This document shows, in pieces, positions 26,294-34,568 of a stretch of DNA of 64,000 nt. Made by a program: the position numbers and the translations under genes. Under the pieces are notes generated by a model. The model was not told where the DNA came from, made no database searches, and was given only the letters and a program-made list of their open reading frames with translations. The DNA comes from Cybelea sp963824595. Lineage in GTDB: Bacteria; Vulcanimicrobiota; Vulcanimicrobiia; Vulcanimicrobiales; Vulcanimicrobiaceae. The first letter of the stretch is position 1; the number at the start of each line of letters is the position of its first letter. The stretch covers positions 186,001-250,000 of the forward strand of contig CAWGPY010000003.1 in NCBI GenBank assembly GCA_963824595.1, written 5' to 3'.

Positions 26294-27562
26294 TTATTTG
26301 GAGAGCGACAGCTTGAACACGGCGCCGCACCCGTACGCATAGCTTCCGCCGGGACAATCCGAATACGGGTACGTGCCCCCCGAGGCCGACGTGCCGAAGA
26401 GCGCTCCGTTGACCTCGATCAGGTTCGCCGGAACGAGCGCCGCGTCCGGAGGACCGCCGAACCGGTAAATCACGCTCTCTTTTCCGGACGGCTCGATGGA
26501 GAACAGCGTTCCGAGGCCCTCGTTACCCTCGCCGGTGCTCAGGCCGCCAACCCACGTCGTTCCGTAGAGCGTGCCGTTGACGTTGACGAGGCCTCCGAAC
26601 GGAAACAGCCCATCCGGCACACCCTTGAAACCGTGCAGCACCTTCTCCTTGCCGGACGTCGTAACGCTGTAGACGGCTCCGCCGTTCGCGGCGCTTCCGC
26701 CAAACCACGTCGTACCGTACAACCTGCCGTTGACCTTGACGAGCGTGGAACCGGGGCCAGAGGCGTCGTGACCGTACGGTGCAAACCGGTAGATCACTCG
26801 CTCGTTGCCCGACGTCGTGAGCTTGAACACCGTGCCGGCCCCCGAGCCGCCGCGAAAGGTCGTGCCGTAGAGATCGCCGCCGACCTCGGTCAAGCCGCCT
26901 CGAGGATTCTCGCCGTCGCCGTACGACCCGCCTTTGAACGAATACAACACCTTCTCGATGCCCGATTGTGCGATGCTGAAGACGGTGCCATTGCCGTATG
27001 CACCGCCCTCGGAGGTGGTGCCGTAGAGCGTCCCCTTGACGCGGATCAAACTTGAGTACGGGCTGGCGCCGTCCGGCTTGCCCGCGAAGCTGTGAAGCAA
27101 CTTCTCCGTTCCCGAGGTCGTGACGCTGAAAACGGTGCCGGCGTCAAACCTGCCCCCGAAAAAGGTCGTGCCGTAGAGCGTTCCTCTGTCATCGATCAGG
27201 CTCGACTCCGGATCGGCGCCGCCCGGGCCCTTAAAGCTATAAACGACACTCTCCGCGCCGTCGGTCGTCACGCGGTAGACCGTGCCGCATCCGCCCGGGT
27301 CGCACAGCGACCCCGTGCCGGTCCCACCGTAACTCGTCGTTCCGTACAGCGCGCCGCCGACGTTCACGAGTCCCGCCTTTGGAACGGAGCCGTCGCTGCC
27401 GGCGAAGCTATGGATCACGCTTTCCGCCACGGACGCGCGAGACGACGCCCGCGCCATTCCGCCGACGGGCACCATACGGGCACCTTGCTCGCCGGCGCAC
27501 GCTGCGAGAATCAGCAGCGCGGCTGACGGCAAACACGCTAAGGCTAGTGATGGCCGGCGCAT
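26294..27562 (-). CDS. lipoprotein of seven GloVer-type repeats (predicted beta-propeller)
   Basis: A 422-residue exported lipoprotein. The lipobox is LILAAC (Cys22), so it should be anchored to a membrane. After a short linker it has seven repeats of about 50 residues of the form E-x-V-[IL]-[YH]-S-F-x-G ... L-x-x-x-x-G-x-L-Y-G-T-T ... G-T-V-F-x-V-T-T-S-G, matching the choice-of-anchor GloVer repeat family. Seven such units suggest a seven-bladed propeller with a surface-binding role; ligand unknown. It lies four bases downstream of a paralogue of the same layout, so the pair is probably co-transcribed. Confidence 0.85.
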   Translation of the reverse strand: MRRPSLALACLPSAALLILAACAGEQGARMVPVGGMARASSRASVAESVIHSFAGSDGSVPKAGLVNVGGALYGTTSYGGTGTGSLCDPGGCGTVYRVTTDGAESVVYSFKGPGGADPESSLIDDRGTLYGTTFFGGRFDAGTVFSVTTSGTEKLLHSFAGKPDGASPYSSLIRVKGTLYGTTSEGGAYGNGTVFSIAQSGIEKVLYSFKGGSYGDGENPRGGLTEVGGDLYGTTFRGGSGAGTVFKLTTSGNERVIYRFAPYGHDASGPGSTLVKVNGRLYGTTWFGGSAANGGAVYSVTTSGKEKVLHGFKGVPDGLFPFGGLVNVNGTLYGTTWVGGLSTGEGNEGLGTLFSIEPSGKESVIYRFGGPPDAALVPANLIEVNGALFGTSASGGTYPYSDCPGGSYAYGCGAVFKLSLSK

Positions 27563-27566
27563 ACTC

Positions 27567-28889
27567 TTATCGATTCGGCTTAGAACCGTGCTTGGATAGC
27601 GCAATGGAAAAGACGGTTCCACAACCGCGGTAGTCGCCGCACGCATCGGAGCCGCCGTTCTCCGTCGTCCCGAGGATCGTACCGCGGGCATAGATCAGGT
27701 CGCCGTATGGAAGTGCGCCGTCCGGCGGCCCGGCGAATTCGTGAACGACGGTCTCGCTGCCCGACGTATCGACGGAAAAGATCGTGCCGCATTCGCTGTG
27801 CCTGGTGCAGTTGTGGGTGCCGCCGCCCGCGGTGCTTCCGAAGAGCACGCCATTGACGTCCGTCAGGCCTCCCTGCGGACCAGCTCCGTCGCCGCCGTTG
27901 AACTCGTAAACCACGTTCTCATTGCCCGACGTGTCGATCGAAAAGACGGTCCCGCATCCCAGGTTTCCCCGCGAGAGAAAGCAGTAGCCCGACGGGCCCC
28001 CGCCGCCCGCCGCCGTGGTCCCGTAGAGGGTGCCGTTGAGCTCCGTAAGGCCGGCAGCAGGAAATGCGCCGTCGGGCGGTCCGGAAAAGTTGTGAAGCAC
28101 GACCTCGTCGCCCGACGGCGTGATGCTGAAGACGGTTCCATATGAATACGTGCCGCCCGACCGGGTCGTGCCGTAGAGCGTTCCATTGACGTTGACGAGG
28201 CCTCCGGTCGGTTCGAGACCAGCGGGTTTCACGAAACTCACGAGCACTCTTTCGGTACCGGAGGTGCCGACCTCGAACACCGTTCCCCGTCCGTACATGC
28301 CGCCGTAGGACGTGACGCCGTACAAGGCGCCGTTCAAAGCGGTGAGCGTCCCAAGGGGTCCCGCGCCGTCGCGTCCGCCTTTGAAGGCGTAGACCAATCG
28401 CTTTTTGCCGGACTTGTCGATCGCATAGACTTCGCCGGCGCACCGACCGACGCGCCGAGACCCGCACTGAGAGTTCGCGGCGGCAGTTCCGTATAGTTTG
28501 TTGCCCAGCGGCGTCAGCGCTCCCGTGGGCGAGAAGCTGTGCCGTCCTCCCTTGAAGTTCAGCAGCACGCGCCCCGCCCCGGCGGTGGTTACCCGGTAAA
28601 CCGTTCCGACGTTCGCCGCTCCGCCGTTTGTGGTCGTGCCGTAAAAGGCGTCGCCGCGTCCGTTCAACTGGGTCAGGCCGGACGTGGGATAGAGACCGTC
28701 GGTGCCGTCGAAACTCCAGAGAATCTTTTCGTGTGACGTCGAGCCGGGCCGAGAGGAATTGGCCGGGTGCTGCATCGGCGCCGGTGGCCCGAACGCCGAT
28801 CCCGACGACTGACAGCCCAGCAGCGCCAACGTCAAACAGGCGCCGGCAATGTAGCGTGCGATCACTACGATGACTCTACCAAGCCGCAC
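27567..28889 (-). CDS. paralogous GloVer-repeat lipoprotein
   Basis: A 440-residue paralogue of the next gene. The lipobox LALLGC puts the lipidated cysteine at about residue 26; the exact start (GTG at 28889 or GTG at 28865) is uncertain because no clear ribosome site is visible. Seven repeats follow (for example VNGTLYGTTRSGGTYSYGTV and LNGTLYGTTAAGG). Repeats 2, 5, 6 and 7 contain extra cysteine pairs (such as CGSRRVGRCAG) that may form disulfides outside the cytoplasm. It probably arose by duplication. Confidence 0.85.
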   Translation of the reverse strand: MRLGRVIVVIARYIAGACLTLALLGCQSSGSAFGPPAPMQHPANSSRPGSTSHEKILWSFDGTDGLYPTSGLTQLNGRGDAFYGTTTNGGAANVGTVYRVTTAGAGRVLLNFKGGRHSFSPTGALTPLGNKLYGTAAANSQCGSRRVGRCAGEVYAIDKSGKKRLVYAFKGGRDGAGPLGTLTALNGALYGVTSYGGMYGRGTVFEVGTSGTERVLVSFVKPAGLEPTGGLVNVNGTLYGTTRSGGTYSYGTVFSITPSGDEVVLHNFSGPPDGAFPAAGLTELNGTLYGTTAAGGGGPSGYCFLSRGNLGCGTVFSIDTSGNENVVYEFNGGDGAGPQGGLTDVNGVLFGSTAGGGTHNCTRHSECGTIFSVDTSGSETVVHEFAGPPDGALPYGDLIYARGTILGTTENGGSDACGDYRGCGTVFSIALSKHGSKPNR

Positions 28890-29132
28890 CAGGAGTTACG
28901 AGAATCTTATGGACCAACGGTCCGGTGGGCCAATCGTCCTACTCTAGCCGAGAGAAAACTCGGCCAGAAACGTCATGCGCCACACCAGCACGACGCCGGC
29001 GAGAAATGGATCAGGCCCCCTCTGCGGGGGTGCAACCGGCCTCGACGTGGCAGCGGACGAGGAAGTGCTCCCCGTCGGTATGCGAAATCGTTGCCGTCGC
29101 GATGAAGTTTATCGCTTTGTGCTAGGGTGCGG

Positions 29133-29428
29133 TCACGATGCAACGTGACCGTTCTGAATCTCGACGTGCAATCGAGGATCGTCGCTCACGATGCTCCAGC
29201 CGGACTTCGGCAAGAGGCGAAAGACGGCGCTTCCGATATCATTCGGCGTCCCGGATATCAGGCTCAGGAGTACTTCCGAGAGATGGGGGATGTGGCGGAG
29301 CGCGCCGCGGGGATCGTCGACCCGCCTTGTGCCTCGCCGGAAGGCATCGCCAACGATTTTGTCGCCGGCGAACATCCGGCACTCAACAGCACGCCAGCGG
29401 CGGCGCACGCCATCTCTTTGCGGTTCAT
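29133..29428 (-). pseudogene. small lipoprotein gene, probably frameshifted
   Basis: AAAGGAGACGT precedes an ATG at 29428, and the protein opens MNRKEMACAAAGVLLSAGCS, a good lipoprotein signal with Cys19. The first frame stops after 54 residues (29264). One extra base in the run of five Cs at about 29285-29289 would move into the frame ending at 29133, adding LSEVLLSLISGTPNDIGSAV and WSIVSDDPRLHVEIQNGHVA, which read like real protein. Either a 54-residue lipoprotein is made, or the intact gene encoded about 98 residues. I do not recognise a family. Confidence 0.45.
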
Positions 29429-29471
29429 ACGTCTCCTTTCAAGGACCCGACTAGGATTGGGATCGCCGGTG

Positions 29472-29654
29472 ATGGTTCCGCTCCGCACGAGTCGCTTCTT
29501 TCTTGCCCCGAGGTGCAGGGTCGTCGTCTATCGCGAGCCCGGCGCCGCGTGGTACGCCTCTGTGCGCTCGTACGGCCCCGGCGAATCCATCGCGCCGATC
29601 GCCTTTCCCGACGCCGAGTTGGCCGTGCGAGACCTTCTGCCGTCCCAACAATGA
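29472..29654 (+). pseudogene. C-terminal remnant of a Uma2-family (PD-(D/E)XK-like) protein
   Basis: The last about 45 residues (VVVYREPGAAWYASVRSYGP, then GESIAPIAFPDAELAVRDLL) closely resemble the C-terminal strand-and-tail of Uma2 restriction-endonuclease-like proteins. The catalytic core that should precede it is missing: upstream codons are unrelated and overlap the lipoprotein gene on the other strand. It is most likely a relic left by deletion or rearrangement, with no functional product expected. Confidence 0.55.
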
Positions 29655-29680
29655 TTGCTTTGGGCAACCGGTCGGCAACC

Positions 29681-30928
29681 CTAGGGCACGTCGAAACGCG
29701 ACGTCAACTCGCGGACCCGGCCGCGGAGCCGATCGATCTCGGCGCGCGCTTCGACGTCGGCGAAGCCCTCGCAGATAATGCGCGCCACCTCGCGGCACTC
29801 CTCGCTGCCTAGGCCGCGTGCCGTGATCGCGGGCGTACCGATTCGGATGCCGCTTGCGACCATCGGCTTCTGTTTATCGAACGGGATGGCGTTCTTGTTG
29901 ACCGTAATGCCGATCTCGTCGAGATATGCCTCGACCGCTTTGCCGGTGAGTCCCTTCACCGAAACGTCGACCAAGATCAGATGCGTGTCGGTGCCGCCCG
30001 CAACCAGGCGCAGCCCGGCGCGGCTGAACTCCTCGGCCATCACTCGCGCGTTCTCGACGACCTGCCGCTGGTAGTCGGCGAAGTCCGGACGCAGCGCCTC
30101 GCCGAAGGCGACCGCCTTGGCCGCGATCGTGTGCATCAGCGGCCCGCCCTGGATGCCGGGGAACACGCTCTTGTCGAGCGGCTGCGCCCACTTGCCGGTG
30201 GACAACACGAAACCGCCGCGCGGGCCGCGCAGCGTCTTATGCGTGGTTGACGTCACGAAGTCGGCGATCGGCACCGGCGACGGATGCAGTCCGGTCGCGG
30301 CCAGTCCGGCGACGTGCGCGAAATCAACCATCAGCGTCGCGCCGATCTCGTCGGCGATCTCGCGGAACGGCGCGTACTCCATCACGCGCGGATACGCGCT
30401 GGCGCCCGCGACGATCAGCTTGGGCCGGAACTCGCGCGCCATCGAGCGCACCTGATCGAAATCGATGAGCTCGGTGTCTGGCCGAACGCCGTAAGCGATC
30501 GCGTTGTAGAGCTTGCCCGAGAAGCTGACCTTCGTTCCGTGCGTGAGATGGCCGCCGTGCGCGAGCGACATGCCGAGCACCGTGTCGCCGGGCTGCAGGA
30601 CCGCCATGAAGACCGCCATGTTGGCCTGCGCGCCGGAGTGCGGCTGCACGTTGGCGTGCTCCGCACCGAAGAGCTCCTTCAGGCGCTCGAGCGCCAGCGT
30701 CTCGGCCACGTCCACCCACTCGCACCCGCCGTAGTAGCGCTTTCCGGGATAGCCCTCCGCGTACTTGTTGGTCATCACGCAGCCCATCGCTTCGCGAACG
30801 GCGCGGCTCGCGTAGTTCTCGGATGCGATCAGCTCGAGATTGTCTTTCTGCCGCCGCTCTTCGCCGGCGATGGCCGCGTAGAGCTCGGGATCCTGCGCTT
30901 CGATAGCGGTGGGAGTGAGAATGTCCAC
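29681..30928 (-). CDS. glyA: serine hydroxymethyltransferase
   Basis: A PLP enzyme that converts serine and tetrahydrofolate to glycine and 5,10-methylene-tetrahydrofolate. It has 415 residues, normal length, with NLELIASENYASRAVREAMG, NKYAEGYPGKRYYGGCEWVD, NVQPHSGAQANMAVFMAVL and the PLP lysine in TSTTHKTLRGPRGGFV. The start is GTG at 30928, 13 bp after the rpiB stop, so rpiB and glyA probably share a transcript. The 3' side is the decayed region. Confidence 0.97.
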   Translation of the reverse strand: MDILTPTAIEAQDPELYAAIAGEERRQKDNLELIASENYASRAVREAMGCVMTNKYAEGYPGKRYYGGCEWVDVAETLALERLKELFGAEHANVQPHSGAQANMAVFMAVLQPGDTVLGMSLAHGGHLTHGTKVSFSGKLYNAIAYGVRPDTELIDFDQVRSMAREFRPKLIVAGASAYPRVMEYAPFREIADEIGATLMVDFAHVAGLAATGLHPSPVPIADFVTSTTHKTLRGPRGGFVLSTGKWAQPLDKSVFPGIQGGPLMHTIAAKAVAFGEALRPDFADYQRQVVENARVMAEEFSRAGLRLVAGGTDTHLILVDVSVKGLTGKAVEAYLDEIGITVNKNAIPFDKQKPMVASGIRIGTPAITARGLGSEECREVARIICEGFADVEARAEIDRLRGRVRELTSRFDVP

Positions 30929-30941
30929 GCGCAGTGCTTCG

Positions 30942-31463
30942 CTACGGAACGCCGATTAGCTGCTGGGGCGTGACCGCGTCGGTGACCTCGCCGCGCTCGA
31001 GGTCCTTGAGCGTGCGCGCGCGCTGCGCGTCGCCGAACTCGAACAGCTGCTCGGTGCGAAACGCGTGCCGGCCGCCGTCGAACGGCGTGTCGAGATAGAC
31101 GTCGAGCATCTTCTCGATCATCTCCCAGCCGGTGAGGCGCTCGGAAAAGGCGATCACGTTCGCGTCGTTGTGGCGGCGCGCAAGCTCGGCCGAGTACGGC
31201 TCCGCGACGGGCGCGCAGCGCACGCCCGGAACCTTGTTGGCCGCCATCGCGATGCCCAGGCTCGATCCGCACACGACGATGCCGCGCTCGGCCTGTCCGC
31301 TCGCGACGGCCTCGCCGACGGCGTAACCGTATTGGGGATAATCCACGGGCGTCGAATCGTGCGTCCCAAAGTCGAGTATCTGGTGGCCGCGATCGCGCAG
31401 CAAGTCGGCGATGCGGTCTTTGTATTCGTAGCCGGCGTGATCGGCACCGAGGGCGATTTTCAT
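30942..31463 (-). CDS. rpiB: ribose-5-phosphate isomerase B
   Basis: Interconverts ribose-5-phosphate and ribulose-5-phosphate. The RpiB/LacAB fold is clear: MKIALGADHAGYEYKDRIAD, VDYPQYGYAVGEAVASGQ, the catalytic cysteine in GIVVCGSSLGIAMAANKVPG, and RHNDANVIAFSERLTG. At 173 residues it has about 25 more than minimal RpiB, with a C-terminal tail after DGGRHAFR. Placed before glyA, it may join pentose and one-carbon metabolism. It diverges from the TIM-barrel gene with 52 bp between starts. Confidence 0.94.
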   Translation of the reverse strand: MKIALGADHAGYEYKDRIADLLRDRGHQILDFGTHDSTPVDYPQYGYAVGEAVASGQAERGIVVCGSSLGIAMAANKVPGVRCAPVAEPYSAELARRHNDANVIAFSERLTGWEMIEKMLDVYLDTPFDGGRHAFRTEQLFEFGDAQRARTLKDLERGEVTDAVTPQQLIGVP

Positions 31464-31515
31464 AGTTTCATGCGATCCAAGGGTAAGGCGTGCTGCGGTC
31501 GAACGTCCGACGCCG

Positions 31516-32226
31516 ATGAAGCTTGCTTGCGCGAGCGGTTCGCTTCACCGCGACATCGAGAGCGGCGAGCTTACGCAACTCGAATTCTTGGACCTCTGCG
31601 CGAGCGACCTCGCTTGCGACGGCGTCGTGTTAGACGTGCGCCATTTTCCGCGCACCGACGACGACTACCTCGCACAGGTCAAGAAGATGGCGGCCGACCG
31701 CGGGCTTACGATTGCGGCGCTGGCCGATCGCGCGTTCTTCGCGTCGTCCGGCGAGCAGATAGCCGCGGTGCTGGGGCGCGCGGCCGCCCTCGGGGCCCCG
31801 CTGCTCGCCGCCCCGCTGGCGCACGAGCTCGACGAGCCGTGGAGCGAACAGCTGGCACGTCTCGGCGTCGCGACGTCGCTGGCCAAGGCGGTCAACGTGA
31901 CGCTCGCGGTGCGCAACGCTCCGCAGACGTTTGCCGCGAGCACGCACGATTGCAAGCGCGTCGCGAAGGAGGCCGACTCGGCGTGGCTGCGGTTCGGGCC
32001 CGAGCCGCAACGGCTCGACGCCGCGAGCGATCCGGCGGCGCTGGCGCCGAACACCGTGCTGCTCTGGAGCGACTGCCGCACGCAGACCGAGCGTTCGATC
32101 GCAAACGTTCTTACTGCATTTAAGGATTTTCGCGGCCATCTGGCCGTCGACGACGCGTCGGGCGCAGCGAGCGCTGCAGAGCTCGCCGCGGCGCTCGCGC
32201 AATGGCGCACCGCGCTGCGCGGGTGA
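31516..32226 (+). CDS. xylose isomerase-like TIM-barrel protein
   Basis: A 236-residue protein reading KLACASGSLHRDIESGELTQ, FLDLCASDLACDGVVLDVRH, ADRGLTIAALADRAFF and FKDFRGHLAVDDASG. This strand order and spacing fit the sugar phosphate isomerase/epimerase (AP endonuclease 2-like) barrel, although the usual metal-binding Glu/His set is incomplete, so an enzymatic activity is not assured. It stands upstream of the dipeptide epimerase-like gene, separated by 267 bp of hairpin-rich sequence, and may or may not belong to that operon. Confidence 0.65.
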   Translation: MKLACASGSLHRDIESGELTQLEFLDLCASDLACDGVVLDVRHFPRTDDDYLAQVKKMAADRGLTIAALADRAFFASSGEQIAAVLGRAAALGAPLLAAPLAHELDEPWSEQLARLGVATSLAKAVNVTLAVRNAPQTFAASTHDCKRVAKEADSAWLRFGPEPQRLDAASDPAALAPNTVLLWSDCRTQTERSIANVLTAFKDFRGHLAVDDASGAASAAELAAALAQWRTALRG

Positions 32227-32493
32227 AATTACCCGACCGCAGATAGCGTCTTGCTCGCGAGGATCGAACCTGCGTTCTCGCAGGTGGGTGCGGCCCGGGC
32301 GCCGATCCGGCAAGTCTGTTCGACCCGGCCAATTCGTCGTATCCGGAGCTGGTGCTCCCTAGGTCATATAAGTCGGTTCGGTACCTACGCGGGCTGCGCG
32401 CTAAACGCAGTCGAGCCCCTCTACCGTAACACCGCCCGTCAAGCTCCTCTCGGCCGCCGAGGAAGGCGCATCGTCCGGTGGAAAGCGGGCGTC
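32227..32493 (+). other. 267-bp hairpin-rich leader, possible structured RNA
   Basis: No coding signal on either strand is convincing. Inverted repeats are dense: CGGGT/ACCCG around 32220-32235; CTTGC (32250) with GCAAG (32310); GATCG (32262) with CGATC (32303); ACCTGCG-TTCT-CGCAGGT (32268-32285); GGAGC-TGGT-GCTCC (32344-32357); CTGCG-7 nt-CGCAG (32394-32410). The first set nests into a three-way-junction-like fold. No poly-T tract follows. It might be a 5' leader RNA of the downstream operon or an unknown small RNA; I match it to no known family. Confidence 0.4.
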
Positions 32494-33504
32494 ATGCTGT
32501 CGCTGACCGTGGACGCGCTCGACCTGCCGCTGCGCCACCCGTTCAAGATCGCGCGCGGCGAGGAGACGGTCGCGCGCTCGGCTCTGGTTCGAGTGCGAGC
32601 GGGCGATTGCGAGGGCCTAGGCGAGGCGACGCCGACCGAGCGCTACGGCGAATCCGTCGAGAGCGTCATCGAGTACTTCCGTTCGCACGAGCTCGCCGCC
32701 GGCGATCCGTTCCGCCTCGAGACGCTGCTGCACGAGGGCATCCCGGCGGCGGCGCGTGCGGGCCTCGATGCGGCGCTGTACGACCTCATCGGGAAACGGC
32801 TCGACCAGCCGCTCTACGCTCTGCTCGGTCTCGATCCGTCGGCGACGCCGGCGACCTCGTTCACCATCGGGATCGCCGACCCGCAGACCACGCTGCGCAA
32901 GCTCGCCGAAGCCGGCGACCACCCGATTCTCAAGATCAAACTCGGCATCGGCACGCCGGCGGAGCAGGTCGAGACGATCGCGGCGATCCGTTCGCGGTAT
33001 CGCGGAACGCTGCGGATCGACGCCAACGAGGGCTGGGACGTCGAGACTGCGATCGCGATCCTCACCGATCTCGAGCGGTTCGGCATCGAGCTGTGCGAGC
33101 AGCCGATTCCGGCGGGCGAGCCGCACAAGCTGCGCGCGATCCGCGAACGCGTCGCGATTCCGATCGTGGCCGACGAAGACGCGCTCGTCGCGAGCGATTT
33201 GCCGCGGCTTTACGACTGCGTCGACGGCGTGAACGTCAAACTCGCGAAGACGGGCGGCATCCGCGGCGCGCTCGCGATGATCCACACGGCGCGAGCGATG
33301 GGCATGAAGGTCATGCTCGGCTGCATGGTCGAGAGCGCGATCGCGGCGACGGCGGCGGCACACGTCTCGCCGCTCGTCGACTGGGCCGATCTCGACGGAC
33401 CGCTGCTGATCGCACACGATCCGTTCGACGGCGTGCGGTACGACCGCGGCAAGCTCGTGCTGCCCGACCGGCCCGGCCTCGGCGTGATCGCGAGGACGGC
33501 GTGA
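32494..33504 (+). CDS. enolase-superfamily dipeptide epimerase / N-acetyl-D-glutamate dehydrogenase-like (DgcA-like)
   Basis: The 336-residue muconate-lactonising/L-Ala-D/L-Glu epimerase-type barrel. The capping domain starts LSLTVDALDLPLRHPFKIAR; the barrel has the KxK acid/base pair in HPILKIKLGIG, metal ligands in RIDANEGWD, ELCEQPIPAG and PIVADEDAL, and the opposite lysine in VNVKLAKTGGIRGAL. Such enzymes epimerise murein Ala-Glu dipeptides. However, proteins paired with DUF1611 have been reported as DgcA, acting on N-acetyl-D-glutamate in D-Glu breakdown. The next gene is DUF1611 (GTGA overlap), which favours the D-Glu reading. Start ATG at 32494. Confidence 0.88.
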   Translation: MLSLTVDALDLPLRHPFKIARGEETVARSALVRVRAGDCEGLGEATPTERYGESVESVIEYFRSHELAAGDPFRLETLLHEGIPAAARAGLDAALYDLIGKRLDQPLYALLGLDPSATPATSFTIGIADPQTTLRKLAEAGDHPILKIKLGIGTPAEQVETIAAIRSRYRGTLRIDANEGWDVETAIAILTDLERFGIELCEQPIPAGEPHKLRAIRERVAIPIVADEDALVASDLPRLYDCVDGVNVKLAKTGGIRGALAMIHTARAMGMKVMLGCMVESAIAATAAAHVSPLVDWADLDGPLLIAHDPFDGVRYDRGKLVLPDRPGLGVIARTA

Positions 33505-34568
33505 GCCGGCGCTACGCCGTGCTCGCGCCGGACCGTTTCGCGACCGACGCCAAGACCGCGCACGGCGTGATCCGCTACGGCACCGACGAGATCGTCGCCG
33601 TCGTGGACCCCGCGTGCGCCGGGCGCCGCGTACGCGACGTGCTTCCGCATCTGCAGAGCGACGCACCGATCGTCGAGAGCGTGTCCGCCGCGCTGCAGTA
33701 CTCGCCGACCGCGCTGCTGATCGGGACGGCGCCGAAGGGTGGCGGTCTGCCGCCGGACTGGCGTGCCGCGGTGCTCGAGGCGATCGCCGCGCGGCTGGAG
33801 ATCGTCAGCGGACTGCACGAGATCCTCGGCGACGATCGCGAGTTTCGCGTCGCAGCGGCCACCGCCGCGACCACGATCTGGGACGTGCGCGAGCCGCCCG
33901 AGGTGCCGCTCTTCAACGGCGACGTCTACGACGTCGCCGCGCCGATCGTGCTGACCATCGGCAACGACTGCGCCGTCGGGAAGATGACGGCGTCGCTCGA
34001 GCTCGTGAGGGCCGCGCGCGACGCCGGCCGCGCGGCGCGCTTCGTGCCCACCGGACAGACCGGCGTGCTCATCGCAGGGTGGGGAATATGCGTCGACCGC
34101 GTCATCTCCGACTTCGCCGCCGGCGCGGCCGAGCAGCTGGTGCTCTATGCGGCGCACGAAGGCGCCGACCTCATCGTCGTCGAGGGACAAGGCGCGATCA
34201 ACCATCCCGCCTACGCGCCGGTGACGCTCGCGCTGATGACGGGCTGCGCGCCCGACGCCCTGGTCCTGGTCGCCGACCCGCGCCGCGCCGCGATCGAGAC
34301 GTATCCGACGCCGACGCTGGGGTACCGCGAGTCCGTCGCGATCCACGAAGCGCTGCTCGCCACGGTCAAGCCGGCCGAAGTCGTCGGCATCGCGCTCAAC
34401 ACGTTCGGGCTGAGCGACGGCGAAGCGCGCGCGGAGATCGAGCGGGCCCGCGCCGAGACCGGACTGCCCGCCGACGACGTCGTTCGCTTCGGCGCGGATG
34501 CGTTCTATCGCGCGATCGCGCCGCGCATCGTGAAGCGCGGTCCGCGCACGCTCGACGCACCGCGGTGA
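33501..34568 (+). CDS. DUF1611 P-loop protein, DgcN-like D-glutamate N-acetyltransferase candidate
   Basis: A 355-residue protein from a GTG overlapping the previous stop. The N-terminal Rossmann-like domain (RYAVLAPDRFATDAKTAHGV, DPACAGRRVRDVLP) is followed by a P-loop domain with TIGNDCAVGKMTASLELV, FVPTGQTGVLIAGWGICVDR and IVVEGQGAINHPAYAPVTL, the DUF1611 signature. Members were long annotated as NAD-dependent epimerase-like; one branch (DgcN) is reported to acetylate D-glutamate. The genetic tie to the enolase-superfamily gene agrees with that, but substrate is inference. It overlaps the next gene by GTGA. Confidence 0.85.
   Translation: MSRRYAVLAPDRFATDAKTAHGVIRYGTDEIVAVVDPACAGRRVRDVLPHLQSDAPIVESVSAALQYSPTALLIGTAPKGGGLPPDWRAAVLEAIAARLEIVSGLHEILGDDREFRVAAATAATTIWDVREPPEVPLFNGDVYDVAAPIVLTIGNDCAVGKMTASLELVRAARDAGRAARFVPTGQTGVLIAGWGICVDRVISDFAAGAAEQLVLYAAHEGADLIVVEGQGAINHPAYAPVTLALMTGCAPDALVLVADPRRAAIETYPTPTLGYRESVAIHEALLATVKPAEVVGIALNTFGLSDGEARAEIERARAETGLPADDVVRFGADAFYRAIAPRIVKRGPRTLDAPR

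Larger units (their letters stand above)
28890..29680. other. decayed intergenic region with gene remnants
   Basis: No intact gene is convincing in these 791 bases. On the minus strand 29011-29121 is an open stretch without a start codon (reads SHTDGEHFLVRCHVEAGCTP), 29133-29428 is a short lipoprotein with a probable frameshift, and on the plus strand 29472-29654 resembles the tail of a Uma2-family protein. Other open frames here are overlapping and show no family resemblance. Confidence 0.6.

Noticed and set aside
28925..29125. Plus-strand 66-codon open frame in the decayed region
   Set aside because: No ribosome site, no hydrophobic or motif pattern, and a different minus-strand frame across the same bases reads more like protein.
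32248..32320. Possible minus-strand tRNA (GGTTCGATCC resembles a T loop)
   Set aside because: The acceptor stem pairs over five bases only, the T stem has an A-C mismatch and no anticodon arm of the right spacing exists. The bases fold better as a three-way junction.
32425..32445. Resemblance to the 16S rRNA segment ACCGCCCGTCAAG
   Set aside because: No neighbouring 16S sequence and no CCTCCTTT 3' end follows. A 13-base match alone does not support rRNA.
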